Source of the DNA: Ramicandelaber brevisporus
Taxonomy: Eukaryota; Kickxellomycota; Ramicandelaberales; Ramicandelaberaceae
DNA: 25,857 bases
Direction: 5' to 3'
Assembly: GCA_025201865.1 (NCBI GenBank)
Contig: MU603012.1
Location: 1-25,857 of the forward strand
Shown here: positions 1 to 9,000 of the stretch, in pieces
How the letters are laid out: each line of letters begins with the position of its first letter
Numbering within the stretch: the first letter of the stretch is position 1
The notes under the pieces: generated by a model
Database searches by the model: none
What the model was told of the DNA's origin: nothing
The model's input: the letters and a program-made list of their open reading frames with translations, nothing else
Program-made: the position numbers and the translations under genes

Positions 1-120
1 TGAAGTAACCTCGCAGTATTCAAAGTACTATCTCATTTCATATAATATTAATAGAATATAAAGGACAGATATAGATAGTTAATATGGCAATAGTAGTGAT
101 ATCACATCTTTAAAGCTTTT

Positions 121-1035
121 TTAGATACTACGGTTGGCCATGACTTGGCCCTTTGGGATGGTGCCGATCTCGATACCAACCATGGCCTCGCCGAGGTTCT
201 CGCTAACCTTGGCCAGAACAGCAGCGTCCTGGTAGTGGGTGACAGCCTGGACAATAGCCTTAGCGCGCTTGGCTGGATCGCCGCTCTTGAAGATACCAGA
301 GCCAACGAACACACCGTCGCAACCAAGCTGCATCATCATACCGGCATCGGCTGGGGTGGCAATACCACCGGCAGCAAAGTTGACAACTGGCAGACGGCCG
401 AGCTCAACGGTCTCCTTGACAAGCTGGGCTGGCACACGCAGCTCCTTTGCCTTCTGCTCGTAGAGAGCAGCAGCCTGGTCAGCGCTCAAAGTGGCAACAG
501 TCTCCTTGATGAGGGCAATGTCCTCGGTAATGGTGCGCATGTGGCGAACAGCCTCAACAACGTTGCCAGTGCCAGCCTCGCCCTTGGTGCGAATGAAGGC
601 GGCACCCTCGTTGATACGCCGCAGAGCCTCGCCGAGGTTCTTGGCACCGCACACAAACGGAACCTTGAATGGAGTCTTCTTGATGTGGTACTTCTCGTCG
701 GCTGGAGTAAGCACCTCAGACTCATCAATGTAGTCGACACCGATGCTCTCGAGGATCTGAGCCTCGACGAAGTGGCCGACACGGACCTTGGCCATGACTG
801 GGATGGTGACAGCGGCCATGATCTCCTTGATCATCTGTGGGTCGGACATACGGGCAACGCCACCGTCCTTGCGGATATCGGCTGGGACGCGCTCGAGAGC
901 CATGACGGCAACGGCGCCGGCCTCCTCGGCAATGCGGGCCTGCTCTGGGTTGACAACGTCCATGATAACGCCGCCCTTGAGCATCTGGGCGAGACCAGCC
1001 TTGACGGCAACGGTGGAGACTTGAGTAGCAGACAT
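121..1035 (-). CDS. PDX1/SNZ1: Pyridoxal 5'-phosphate synthase, PDX1/SNZ (PdxS) subunit
   Basis: This is the synthase subunit of the DXP-independent vitamin B6 pathway. It condenses ribose 5-phosphate, glyceraldehyde 3-phosphate and ammonia (supplied by the PDX2/SNO glutaminase) into PLP in the cytosol. The single exon encodes 304 aa, close to the usual ~295-300. Visible family landmarks are MKGGVIMDV-type residues around 20-27 with the active-site Asp at about 26, the first Schiff-base lysine at 83 in MAKVRVGH, and the second catalytic lysine at 151 in [11 protein letters not shown], followed by the phosphate-binding glycines. The ATG lies at 1035 and fits the family N-terminus. Codons are strongly C/G-ending, as in highly expressed genes. 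The glutaminase partner, often the divergent neighbour in yeasts, is not in this window. A long antisense open frame over this gene is a codon-bias artefact. Confidence 0.97.
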   Translation of the reverse strand: MSATQVSTVAVKAGLAQMLKGGVIMDVVNPEQARIAEEAGAVAVMALERVPADIRKDGGVARMSDPQMIKEIMAAVTIPVMAKVRVGHFVEAQILESIGVDYIDESEVLTPADEKYHIKKTPFKVPFVCGAKNLGEALRRINEGAAFIRTKGEAGTGNVVEAVRHMRTITEDIALIKETVATLSADQAAALYEQKAKELRVPAQLVKETVELGRLPVVNFAAGGIATPADAGMMMQLGCDGVFVGSGIFKSGDPAKRAKAIVQAVTHYQDAAVLAKVSENLGEAMVGIEIGTIPKGQVMANRSI

Positions 1036-1125
1036 TCTTGGTTGTGTATGACAAGCTGGCTAAAGTGAAGATGAGCGCGTACAAAAGAGAAAAAAAGTGC
1101 GTGTTCGAGTGTGTGTAAGTATATA

Positions 1126-1147
1126 TGTGTGTGTGTGTGTGTGTGTG
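1126..1147. repeat. (GT)n microsatellite
   Basis: About eleven GT dinucleotides preceded by a short TATATA run. It lies about 90 bp upstream of the PDX1 ATG, so on the transcribed strand it would read as an AC tract in the promoter or 5'UTR. Confidence 0.9.
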
Positions 1148-1671
1148 AACAAGGTTTTTTCTGCGGAAAAAAGTGGAGCACGGAAAAGAGAACCTAGAGT
1201 TTGGAGTTTGGAGTGCCTGCTTTGCTTGCTTGCCTGATCTTGGTCAGCTGTGTATCGCGGTGTCAGAGAGCAATGGTGGGAACGAATAGGTTTTGTAAAG
1301 CGCGTGATTGGCTGAAAATGGTGAAAAAAATTTGTAAGGCGGGTGGTGGCGGGCAGGCAGGAGCAAATATACAGTTCGATGACAAACAAACGATAAACAA
1401 AAAAGACGAGAAGGTAAGAAGATTTCTGTTTGACTTGAACCGGGCAGGCCTATATAGCGATGCGCCGATGACTTTGTGCTTACGAAACGGGCGTCTCGGT
1501 GGTCATGGTGGCCAGTGTAATATGCGTCAGCATTCGAAGTGGCTGCAGCAGTGGAGGAGTGGAGGAGTGGAAAAGAAGCAGACGAGATATCGTATCAAAT
1601 GTGACCAATATGTGAATCCGTAGTTACCCGCCTACGCACACATACACACACAAACGAGCGTACACTCGCGT

Positions 1672-1702
1672 TCTCTCTCTCTATCTCTCTCTATCTCTAT
1701 CT
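1672..1702. repeat. CT/CTAT pyrimidine microsatellite
   Basis: An interrupted TC repeat with CTAT units. It sits mid-way in the gap between the PDX1 and GTPase genes. Confidence 0.85.
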
Positions 1703-2207
1703 GTTTGGATGCGTCTCGTCTTGGTCATACTTTGGCCAGCAATACTTTGGTGCTGACTACATCGTAGCATGCAGGAGGATGTCAGATGGCTGCTTACGGC
1801 ATGCATGCACTTTCACGGACAGTTCGGTCTTCGGCATCATCACACTTTAGCGCCACCGAGCAAGGAGTGTGGGAATGTTTTCTTCTTCTTCTTGTACTGT
1901 CATTAATAACGTGTGTACTATCCGATCATACCGAAGTGTGCGTACAACCAACACGCACTAACAAGTTGGCGTTGAATGAGTCTCATTTGAATAAGGCAGT
2001 ATCTCTTTTTCATTGTAAAAAAGGAAAGGAAAAGAAAAAGAAAGGAAATGATAGGTGTGTGTGTGAAGGGGGAAAAAACAAGCTGTGGTGTATAGATTGA
2101 GCTTTAGGCGTATAAAAAAAAGAATGAGTAAAGTTTGCTAACTGTCGTTGATGAATGTATCGGATCAAAAACCTGGATTGCCGGATGAGGGCTGAGGGAG
2201 TGCTTGC

Positions 2208-3285
2208 TTACATGATATTGCAGTATCCCTTCTTCTCTCCAGCCGCATCAGCATTGCCCGCATTCGCTGCACCACTGCCACTGCCACTGCTTCCACTTCC
2301 GCTTCCAGCAGCGTTTGCACCTGCTTGAGCGCTATCTTTGGCATCCAAAAACACTTCCTTGAGCGGATTCGTCATATCGCCATTCATTGCATCGGGATCT
2401 TCGCCCGACATCTTCTTCTCCATTCTCATGACCACATCCTGGAACATTCTGTTAACGCCAGCAGCTTCTTTGACTGCACTGGTCCTGTAGAATCTCGACT
2501 TGGCTCGCTCAATATTGGCAACAATTCCTTCTTCGGTGACGGAGGGAGTCATGTATTTGCCGTTGCACACGATTGCAATGCTGATGCTGTCCAAATCGCC
2601 AAACTGGAATTCAAGCTTGTCGAGGATATCCTGCACCATCAACAGTGACGTATTTGTGGCTTGGGAGAACACAATGATGAAGCCGTAGTCGATGTTGAGG
2701 AGCTGAGGGTCGATTGTGGAGAACTGGGTCTGACCGGCAGTGTCGATGACATTGACGTGGTATGTAGTGTTGTTGCGAGTAAATTGAACGGCAAAGTCGT
2801 TATCAATCGTCGGGAGATACGTCTCAGAAACTGGCTCACCTTTAATGGCCTGGCAGATTGAAGTCTTGCCTGTTTGTTGTAATATAATCAGCAATCAGCA
2901 ATCAGCAATCAGCAATCAGCAATCAATCGTATCATATCAAATTGACCAAAACAATAACAATGATAATGAGAGAAAGAAACAGAGAGTATCTGAGTGTCAG
3001 TAACGATCTCTGAATGGAAATGGTGAGAGACAACTGTTGAAAATGAAGTGCGTCCATCCATCCAGCAGAGAGATAAAGAGAGCGAGAGTCTATGTGCGCG
3101 CGTGAACACAAATGTACACACACACACACTTCAAGACTCACATCAATACACACTCACATAGATGTGCGACAGCACAACCGATTACGGTATATACTGTGAC
3201 CGACAACACACAGTCAGAATACACACATACCTACACCGACATGGCCAAGAAGGACGACAGTACATCCGTTGGTTCGCAGAGCCAT
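2208..3285 (-). CDS. Rheb/Ras-like small GTPase, CAAX-tailed (two exons: 3231-3285 and 2208-2869)
   Basis: Predicted small GTPase of the Ras superfamily, most like Rheb, the TORC1 activator. The join of exon 3231-3285 (ATG 3285, 55 nt) to 2208-2869 is seen directly: donor G|GTATGT, acceptor AACAG|GC, splitting a glycine codon of the P-loop. The product is 238 aa. Motifs: G1 GHVGVGKT at 14-21; switch I PTI with Thr39; G3 DTAGQ at 61-65; a Rheb-like block after it (P, L and NID around 73-79, then GFIIVFS at 81-87); G5 TSA at 148-150. The C-terminus has a Gly/Ser/Ala-rich linker (about 200-230) and ends CNIM, a farnesylation CAAX box. Oddities: the G4 base-recognition NKxD is replaced by NGKY at 121-124, and the Ras Gly12 position is Val16. 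Rheb orthology is inference; a divergent Ras is the alternative. Confidence 0.88.
2870..3230 (-). other. Intron of the Rheb-like GTPase gene (361 bp)
   Basis: Starts GTATGT (minus strand, 3230 downward) and ends ACAAACAG at 2870. Splicing restores an intact P-loop GVGKTS, which supports the model strongly. The 3' part carries five copies of a heptamer that reads GCTGATT on the transcribed strand, each containing a CTGAT branch-point-like motif. The rest is GT/CA-rich simple sequence. Confidence 0.9.
2886..2925. repeat. Heptamer tandem repeat (aatcagc)x5 inside intron
   Basis: Five perfect copies of aatcagc (2886-2920) plus a partial sixth. On the minus (transcribed) strand every unit contains CTGAT, which fits the fungal branch-site consensus CTRAY. 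The candidate branch adenosines lie about 18, 25, 32, 39 and 46 nt from the 3' splice site. Confidence 0.9.
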
Positions 3286-4424
3286 TGTGGAATAATCGTC
3301 AGAGAGTTCGAGTTACAGTAGTGCTGTCGTTTGATGATGGTCGCTGTACTTGTATTTGTATTCGTATTCGTATAGACGTGGCTGCTGACAGTCGCTGAGC
3401 GTCAATAGAGAGTCTCGTCGAGTTGAGAAAGTACAACAAAAGAGTGCGTTGATGGGATCAGATGAACGGAGGAAGGGAGATGTTTCGCTACGAAAACAAC
3501 AACAACAGCAACAGCAACGGAAACAGCAACGGAAACAAAGGCGCACTGAAGGCTGAAGGGTGGCTGGAGGTCGATACTGATATTGGCACTGATATTGGTA
3601 CTGATACTAGAAACAGTGCTCTCGCAGGTTTATCTATGTAGTATGAAGAAAGGGCTGACGTCGACTCGAGAATCTTGAGGGCAAAGAAAGAAAGAAAACA
3701 AGCAAGCAAGAAAGCAAGAAAAAAGCAGTGTGGGAGTCAGACGCTCTAACAAACAGTCGCTCTCGATATCGGCTATTGATAAGAGTAGTCAGGGCGTCGA
3801 GTGTGAATCACGGGAAAGAGTGTTTGGAAAAGGGTGTTTGGAAACAAGAAAAGGAAGAGAGAGAGTGTGTGTGTGTGCAAAGACGAAGACAACCACCACC
3901 ACTTCCACCGCCGCCTCATCCCCCCCCTTTGTGTGTTCGGCGTTTGTGTGTTGCTCGATGCTGAACGCGCCAGTGTCACCAGCATGGGCAAATAGAAAAA
4001 AAACAGTCAATATAAAAAAAAAACGATCGTACCGGCGAGCAAAAGGATGCTCAGCCAATAGCTGCAGTCAATGAACAGAGGACTGAAGCGATGAATACGA
4101 CTCTCTCTGTTCCAATCCCTCGTTAACTTGCTCCCATCCGCCTCACGCTGTGTTGGACAAGCCACATCCGCACAGCATGCATATCCTGCAGGAGTATTGA
4201 ACCACTTCCTCCCTCTCCCATTGCGACAACAGTGCAAGTGGCTTGTTGGGAGAGTTGAGGCTTTCTTTTGGGCAAGTTGAATCCGCAGCAGTGCAAGAAT
4301 AGAACGAATTGTAGCATTTGTTCGCCTATTTGTTCGCTCATTCTATAGAATTTTTCCACAAACAAACAATAGATCTGCTGGCTGGGCTGGCTGACTGGTC
4401 TCGCACAGATCTCAACACTATAAT
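3286..4424. other. Intergenic: divergent promoter region between GTPase (-) and CENP-S (+)
   Basis: A gap of 1.1 kb between divergently transcribed genes. It contains simple sequence but no supportable gene: CAACAG/GGAAAC repeats at about 3493-3539, a gatattggcact-type repeat at about 3570-3612, GAAA/CAAG purine tracts at about 3680-3725, and an A-rich zone at about 3995-4025. ORFs on both strands here are low-complexity and overlap each other. No convincing TATA element was found for either gene. Confidence 0.55.
3493..3539. repeat. CAA/CAG and CGGAAACAG simple repeat
   Basis: Runs of CAACAA and CAGCAA merge into two copies of aacagcaacgga. This lies about 210-255 bp upstream of the GTPase ATG. 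Confidence 0.8.
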
Positions 4425-4763
4425 ATGCAAGCAAAGGGTGCAACAGCCGAGGAACGCCAGCTGCGCGCCGAGACGTGGTTCAGAGTGGCCGACATTGTTG
4501 ATTCACAGCTTCTGAAAAGCAAACCGATGGAACAGCGCAGCGATGGGCTCAATGTCACTGCAACACCTGCGTTTGTTGCGCTACTTAGTGACATTGTCTT
4601 CAGCCAGGCAGTGCAGCTCGCCGACGATGCCTATGCATTTGCAAAGCACGCAAAGCGGTCAACTGTCAAAGCGGAGGATATCAAGCTGGCAGCGAGAAGA
4701 AATCCAGATGTCAAAGCTGCCATCGACAAAGCAATCGACAGGTTAGCGATCAAATCTAAATGA
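4425..4763 (+). CDS. MHF1: CENP-S / MHF1 histone-fold protein
   Basis: A 112-aa histone-fold protein. CENP-S/MHF1 pairs with CENP-X/MHF2 in a tetramer that works at the inner kinetochore (CCAN) and with the Fanconi-type helicase FANCM/Mph1/Fml1 on branched DNA. The sequence shows the family core: an N-terminal helix about 9-30; a central helix with FVALLSDIVFSQAVQLADD at about 46-64 and YAFAKHAKR at about 66-74; and the hallmark S/T-V-x-x-EDIKLAARRNP at about 75-89 with a short basic tail. Length matches fungal Mhf1 without the longer tails of animal proteins. It is a single exon; ATG 4425 is the first in-frame start and leaves a typical short N-terminus. It converges on GAPDH, with only 62 bp between the two stop codons. 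Confidence 0.92.
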   Translation: MQAKGATAEERQLRAETWFRVADIVDSQLLKSKPMEQRSDGLNVTATPAFVALLSDIVFSQAVQLADDAYAFAKHAKRSTVKAEDIKLAARRNPDVKAAIDKAIDRLAIKSK

Positions 4764-4825
4764 GCGAATTGCAATCAATTAAGCAATGATGATGATAGTA
4801 GTAGGAGATGCTTTTTCCGCTTTAC

Positions 4826-6356
<1,531 letters not shown>

Positions 6357-6363
6357 AGTTGAT

Positions 6364-6369
6364 AGTTGG

Positions 6370-6400
<31 letters not shown>

Positions 6401-6405
6401 GTTAG
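6364..6405. repeat. Octamer tandem repeat (agttggtt)x5 in the GAPDH leader
   Basis: Five perfect octamers end 8 nt before the GAPDH ATG (at 6356 on the minus strand). On the mRNA strand they read AACCAACT. The leader contains no AG between the array and the ATG, so it is not the end of a 5'UTR intron, despite an embedded TACTAAC. Confidence 0.9.
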
Positions 6406-6533
6406 TACTTGTGTGATACTGTTGTTGTAGAAGTTTGAAGTTGGTGGAGATGAAGAGCAAGACAAAACGCGAGTTGCGTAAAACAGGACGAAGCCAGAGG
6501 AGAAAAAGATACAAAAAAAAAACGAGCCGGAAT

Positions 6534-6539
6534 TTATAG
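6534..6539 (-). promoter_or_regulatory. TATA box of GAPDH
   Basis: Minus-strand TATAAA about 180 bp upstream of the ATG, with an ATTGG/CCAAT element about 30 bp further upstream (6569-6573). Spacing predicts a transcription start around 6500-6510, in a pyrimidine-rich stretch of the transcribed strand, and a leader of about 150 nt that contains the octamer array. Confidence 0.6.
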
Positions 6540-6961
6540 CCAGAGGAGTCGCCTGATACTCGTTCCAGCCAATCGGGTGCTACCGCTTTGTGCCGCAGAC
6601 GCTCTACTAGGATTCCCACGGATCGCAGTGGAAACTTTAGTCTTTGACAACCAGCAGAGCTCAAGGAAGTAAACGTCGGTTGTTGCCGCTGGCCCCTCCC
6701 CCCATTTCCTCCTCCTCCTACTTCCGACTTCCGATTTGGCGTCATCGGGTCATGTGTTCTTTTCGGAATGAAACATGTCATGCTTCGCTCGTTCTTTCTT
6801 TTCTTTTCAAAGCTGGACATCATTTTAAAGAGGTCCACAAGTTCTCATTGTTTTGTTTTATCATTTAAACGCGGCAGGCAGCCACACTAACAAACAAGCC
6901 GAAGCGGATTTACGGCATAATCCGACAGCGGATTGGTAGCAACAGCGCTGACGCACTGACA

Positions 6962-7314
6962 ATGATGGAGCTCCTCCAGTGTACATCTCGGCATGTCCGG
7001 CGCTTTGCATCGGCGGCTATGTCTACCGACGGCAATCCCACTGTTGACACCACCAAGTTCATTTTGTTGAACCACCGATTCCGGAGTAAGACCACAGAGA
7101 AAGGAAGAAGACGAAGAAAGACGAAAGACGAAAGAAAAGAAGAAAGAAAGGAAGGAAGTGATGCACGAGGGACCCTGCCGTTCGTCCACTCTTGTCAACA
7201 GAGTTCATTGAGTATATGAACGTGGCCTCCGCCAGAGCATTGTTCTGTTTGCACACACATATGCGTATACATACACAAAAACAAGCCAGAACAAAACATA
7301 CCAGAACACACTAG
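6962..7314 (+). CDS. Tentative small two-exon gene, possible mitochondrial presequence (6962-7085, 7202-7314)
   Basis: I do not recognise this protein. Exon 1 has good codon use and encodes an arginine-rich, acid-free N-terminus (MMELLQCTSRHVRRFASAAM) resembling a mitochondrial targeting peptide, then TDGNPTVDTTKFILLNHRFR. A GTAAGA follows at 7086. Joining to the acceptor GTCAACAG at 7201 continues in frame as KFIEYMNVASARALFC before running into basic low-complexity sequence and a stop at 7314 (78 aa in total). The proposed intron is purine-rich and lacks a clear CTRAY branch site, and the tail is doubtful, so another exon may follow. If unspliced, the ORF is 85 aa (to 7219). It could equally be a decayed fragment or promoter sequence of the downstream aquaporin gene. 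Confidence 0.35.
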
Positions 7315-7369
7315 AATACTCCAGAATACTCCATAGTCCTTTGCACACTCTTCTCAGGAGACACACACC

Positions 7370-8341
7370 ATGGAACGATATGAAACGATACAGACAAACA
7401 TTGTTGTGCTCGATGATGGCGCATGCAGCACGGCTGCACATGATGGTGACAATAGGCGGCTTTCACTCATGAGGTTCAGCACAAGACTTCGCTGTGTTCT
7501 TCGACAACACCGCGAGTATCTCGCAGAGTTTTTCGGCACATTTATCCTGTTGTTTCTTGGTGACTCTGTTGTGGCAATGGCTGTGCTCCATTCGGCAACT
7601 TTGCCAGGCGCATCGGCGTACCTCACCATGGCAATTGGCTGGGCCGTGGCCCTCATTTGTGCAATGTGTGTAACGGGCTCAATCAGTGGTGGCCACTACA
7701 ATCCAGCTGTCACAATCACCCTGGCTGTTCATCGCGGATTCCCATGGAGAAAAGTCCCTGGCTTCATCTGTGCTCAAATAGTTGGTGCATTTGCGGGAGC
7801 TGCTCTCACATATGCGCAGTACAGGCATTTGCTCGATGAGTATGATGATGGACACCGCCAGATTATTGGACCAAAGGGGAGTGCAGGGATCTTCACCACG
7901 TTCAGATCAGAGTCTGTCTCCAATTTTGGCGCAGCCTGGAATGAGTTTGTCACAACGGCCATGTTGGTGGTTTGCGTACTGGGTTGCTCCGATCCAAGGA
8001 ACACAATGTTTCCAACGGCAAAGACACCGGCATTGATACCGAACGCATCGGCATGCATTCTGATTGGAGTGGTCATGTGCATTGGCATGGGAAGTGGATT
8101 TGGATGCTCATTAAATCCAGCACGTGATCTTGGACCAAGGATATTCACTTCCATTGCTGGATGGGGCTACCAAGTATTCACAGTCCAATCGTACTACTTT
8201 TGGATATCAAGTGTAGTGCCAGTTGTCGGTGCCATTTCTGGTGGGTACATTTATGATATGCTGGTCTTCTATGAGCAGCCCCTGAGCGCATTGACATCAT
8301 CAAGTGTGGCGACGGATGAGTCTGCGGTCACGGAGAAATGA
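7370..8341 (+). CDS. Aquaglyceroporin (MIP family channel)
   Basis: A 323-aa integral membrane channel of the major intrinsic protein family, conducting glycerol and/or water across the plasma membrane. Six TM segments are visible with two NPA half-helices: GGHYNPAVT (NPA 111-113) and SLNPARDLGPR (NPA 249-251). The Asp after NPAR (253) is the GlpF/Fps1-type signature of glycerol-permeable members. TM1 starts at EFFGTFILLFLGD (53-65). The N-terminal cytoplasmic tail of about 50 aa contains a basic stretch, and the C-terminal tail of about 20 aa is Ser/Thr-rich. Both are far shorter than in yeast Fps1, so the long regulatory termini are missing. ATG 7370 in CACCATGG context is the natural start. 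Single exon. Substrate preference is inference from motif only. Confidence 0.95.
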   Translation: MERYETIQTNIVVLDDGACSTAAHDGDNRRLSLMRFSTRLRCVLRQHREYLAEFFGTFILLFLGDSVVAMAVLHSATLPGASAYLTMAIGWAVALICAMCVTGSISGGHYNPAVTITLAVHRGFPWRKVPGFICAQIVGAFAGAALTYAQYRHLLDEYDDGHRQIIGPKGSAGIFTTFRSESVSNFGAAWNEFVTTAMLVVCVLGCSDPRNTMFPTAKTPALIPNASACILIGVVMCIGMGSGFGCSLNPARDLGPRIFTSIAGWGYQVFTVQSYYFWISSVVPVVGAISGGYIYDMLVFYEQPLSALTSSSVATDESAVTEK

Positions 8342-8626
8342 CGAGATTATCGGAGGCATGCATCACATAATGATCACTATTTTGTTTTTTTTTTAATACG
8401 CTTAAACATAAATATCTACAGGAAGGACATTCTAGAAGAAGGGTAGACTGTTCGACATGTATTGTGTAGATGTATAAACCAACTTTCTTTTCCTTTTACC
8501 AGGAAGCATCTTCTTCTTCTTGGCATTGTGAGCATTCGTTTCATTCCTTTTCACCTCATTTCATTTCGCTTTGATTTTGATATTTTTCTCTTTTTATAAT
8601 TGCTGGTGTGAGTGTGTTGCAACGGT
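8342..8626 (+). other. Intergenic: aquaglyceroporin 3' flank and Ada1 upstream region
   Basis: An AT-rich spacer of 285 bp between two same-strand genes. A T-tract at about 8379-8393 may belong to the 3'UTR/termination region. A pyrimidine-rich zone follows (about 8480-8590, CTT/TTC) and lies immediately upstream of Ada1. No gene is seen. Confidence 0.5.
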
Positions 8627-8968
8627 ATGCTTCTTGCAACGGCCCATACAAGAAAGGCCGCAAAGCCTACAGCTGCAACAGCAACAGCAACAGCAACAAC
8701 AGCAGCGGCAAAGTCAGTGCCAGCGACGACAACATCTACGGCTCGAGCGATTGGAGGTTCAGGTCCAAAGTCGTCATCAGCAGCAGCAGCAACTGCAATA
8801 AAAACAACAGCAACGATCCCCTCCTCAGCGGCTTCATCTGTTTCGAGTTCAGGTTCTTCAACAGTGACAGTTTTACCTCGCGGTTCAACAATAACACAGA
8901 TGCAGCAGCAACAACAACACCAGCATCAGCACCAGCAACATCAGCTTAAGCGGACACTTCATAGCCAA

Positions 8969-9000
<32 letters not shown>

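Larger units (their letters stand above)
1036..2207. other. Intergenic: PDX1 promoter and 3' region of the GTPase gene
   Basis: No supportable gene. The stretch holds the PDX1 upstream region: a (GT)n tract at about 1126-1147 in the presumed 5'UTR, an inverted CCAAT box (attgg) near 1307-1311, and a palindromic ctatatag near 1449-1456 that could serve as a TATA element but lies about 415 bp from the ATG. A pyrimidine microsatellite (CT/CTAT) occupies about 1672-1702. Poly-purine sequence at about 2017-2047 may lie in the 3' flank of the GTPase gene. ORFs of 140 and 104 codons on the plus strand have no codon bias or recognisable motifs. Confidence 0.6.

Noticed and set aside
145-1068. 307-codon plus-strand ORF antisense to PDX1
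   Set aside because: It mirrors PDX1 exactly and has no motifs. The strong codon bias of the real gene (few codons whose complement is a stop) keeps the opposite frame open.
1428-1456. tRNA B-box-like word (GGTTCAAGTC on the minus strand)
   Set aside because: No T-stem pairing around it and no matching A box or acceptor stem.
1201-1623. 140-codon plus-strand ORF in the PDX1 upstream region
   Set aside because: No codon bias, no family resemblance, and it covers the PDX1 promoter.
1786-2100. 104-codon plus-strand ORF with a short hydrophobic stretch
   Set aside because: Codon use looks random and the tail is poly-Lys from an A/G-rich tract.
6357-6410. Possible 5'UTR intron end (TACTAAC and CTAAC repeats) before GAPDH
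   Set aside because: There is no AG between the array and the ATG, so no acceptor exists.
6386-6838. 150-codon minus-strand ORF upstream of GAPDH
   Set aside because: It covers the GAPDH promoter and leader, including the octamer repeat; no motifs.
8612-8626. GTG start for Ada1 five codons upstream
   Set aside because: Nuclear eukaryotic genes start at ATG; ATG 8627 is in frame and an upstream TGA at 8609 closes the frame.
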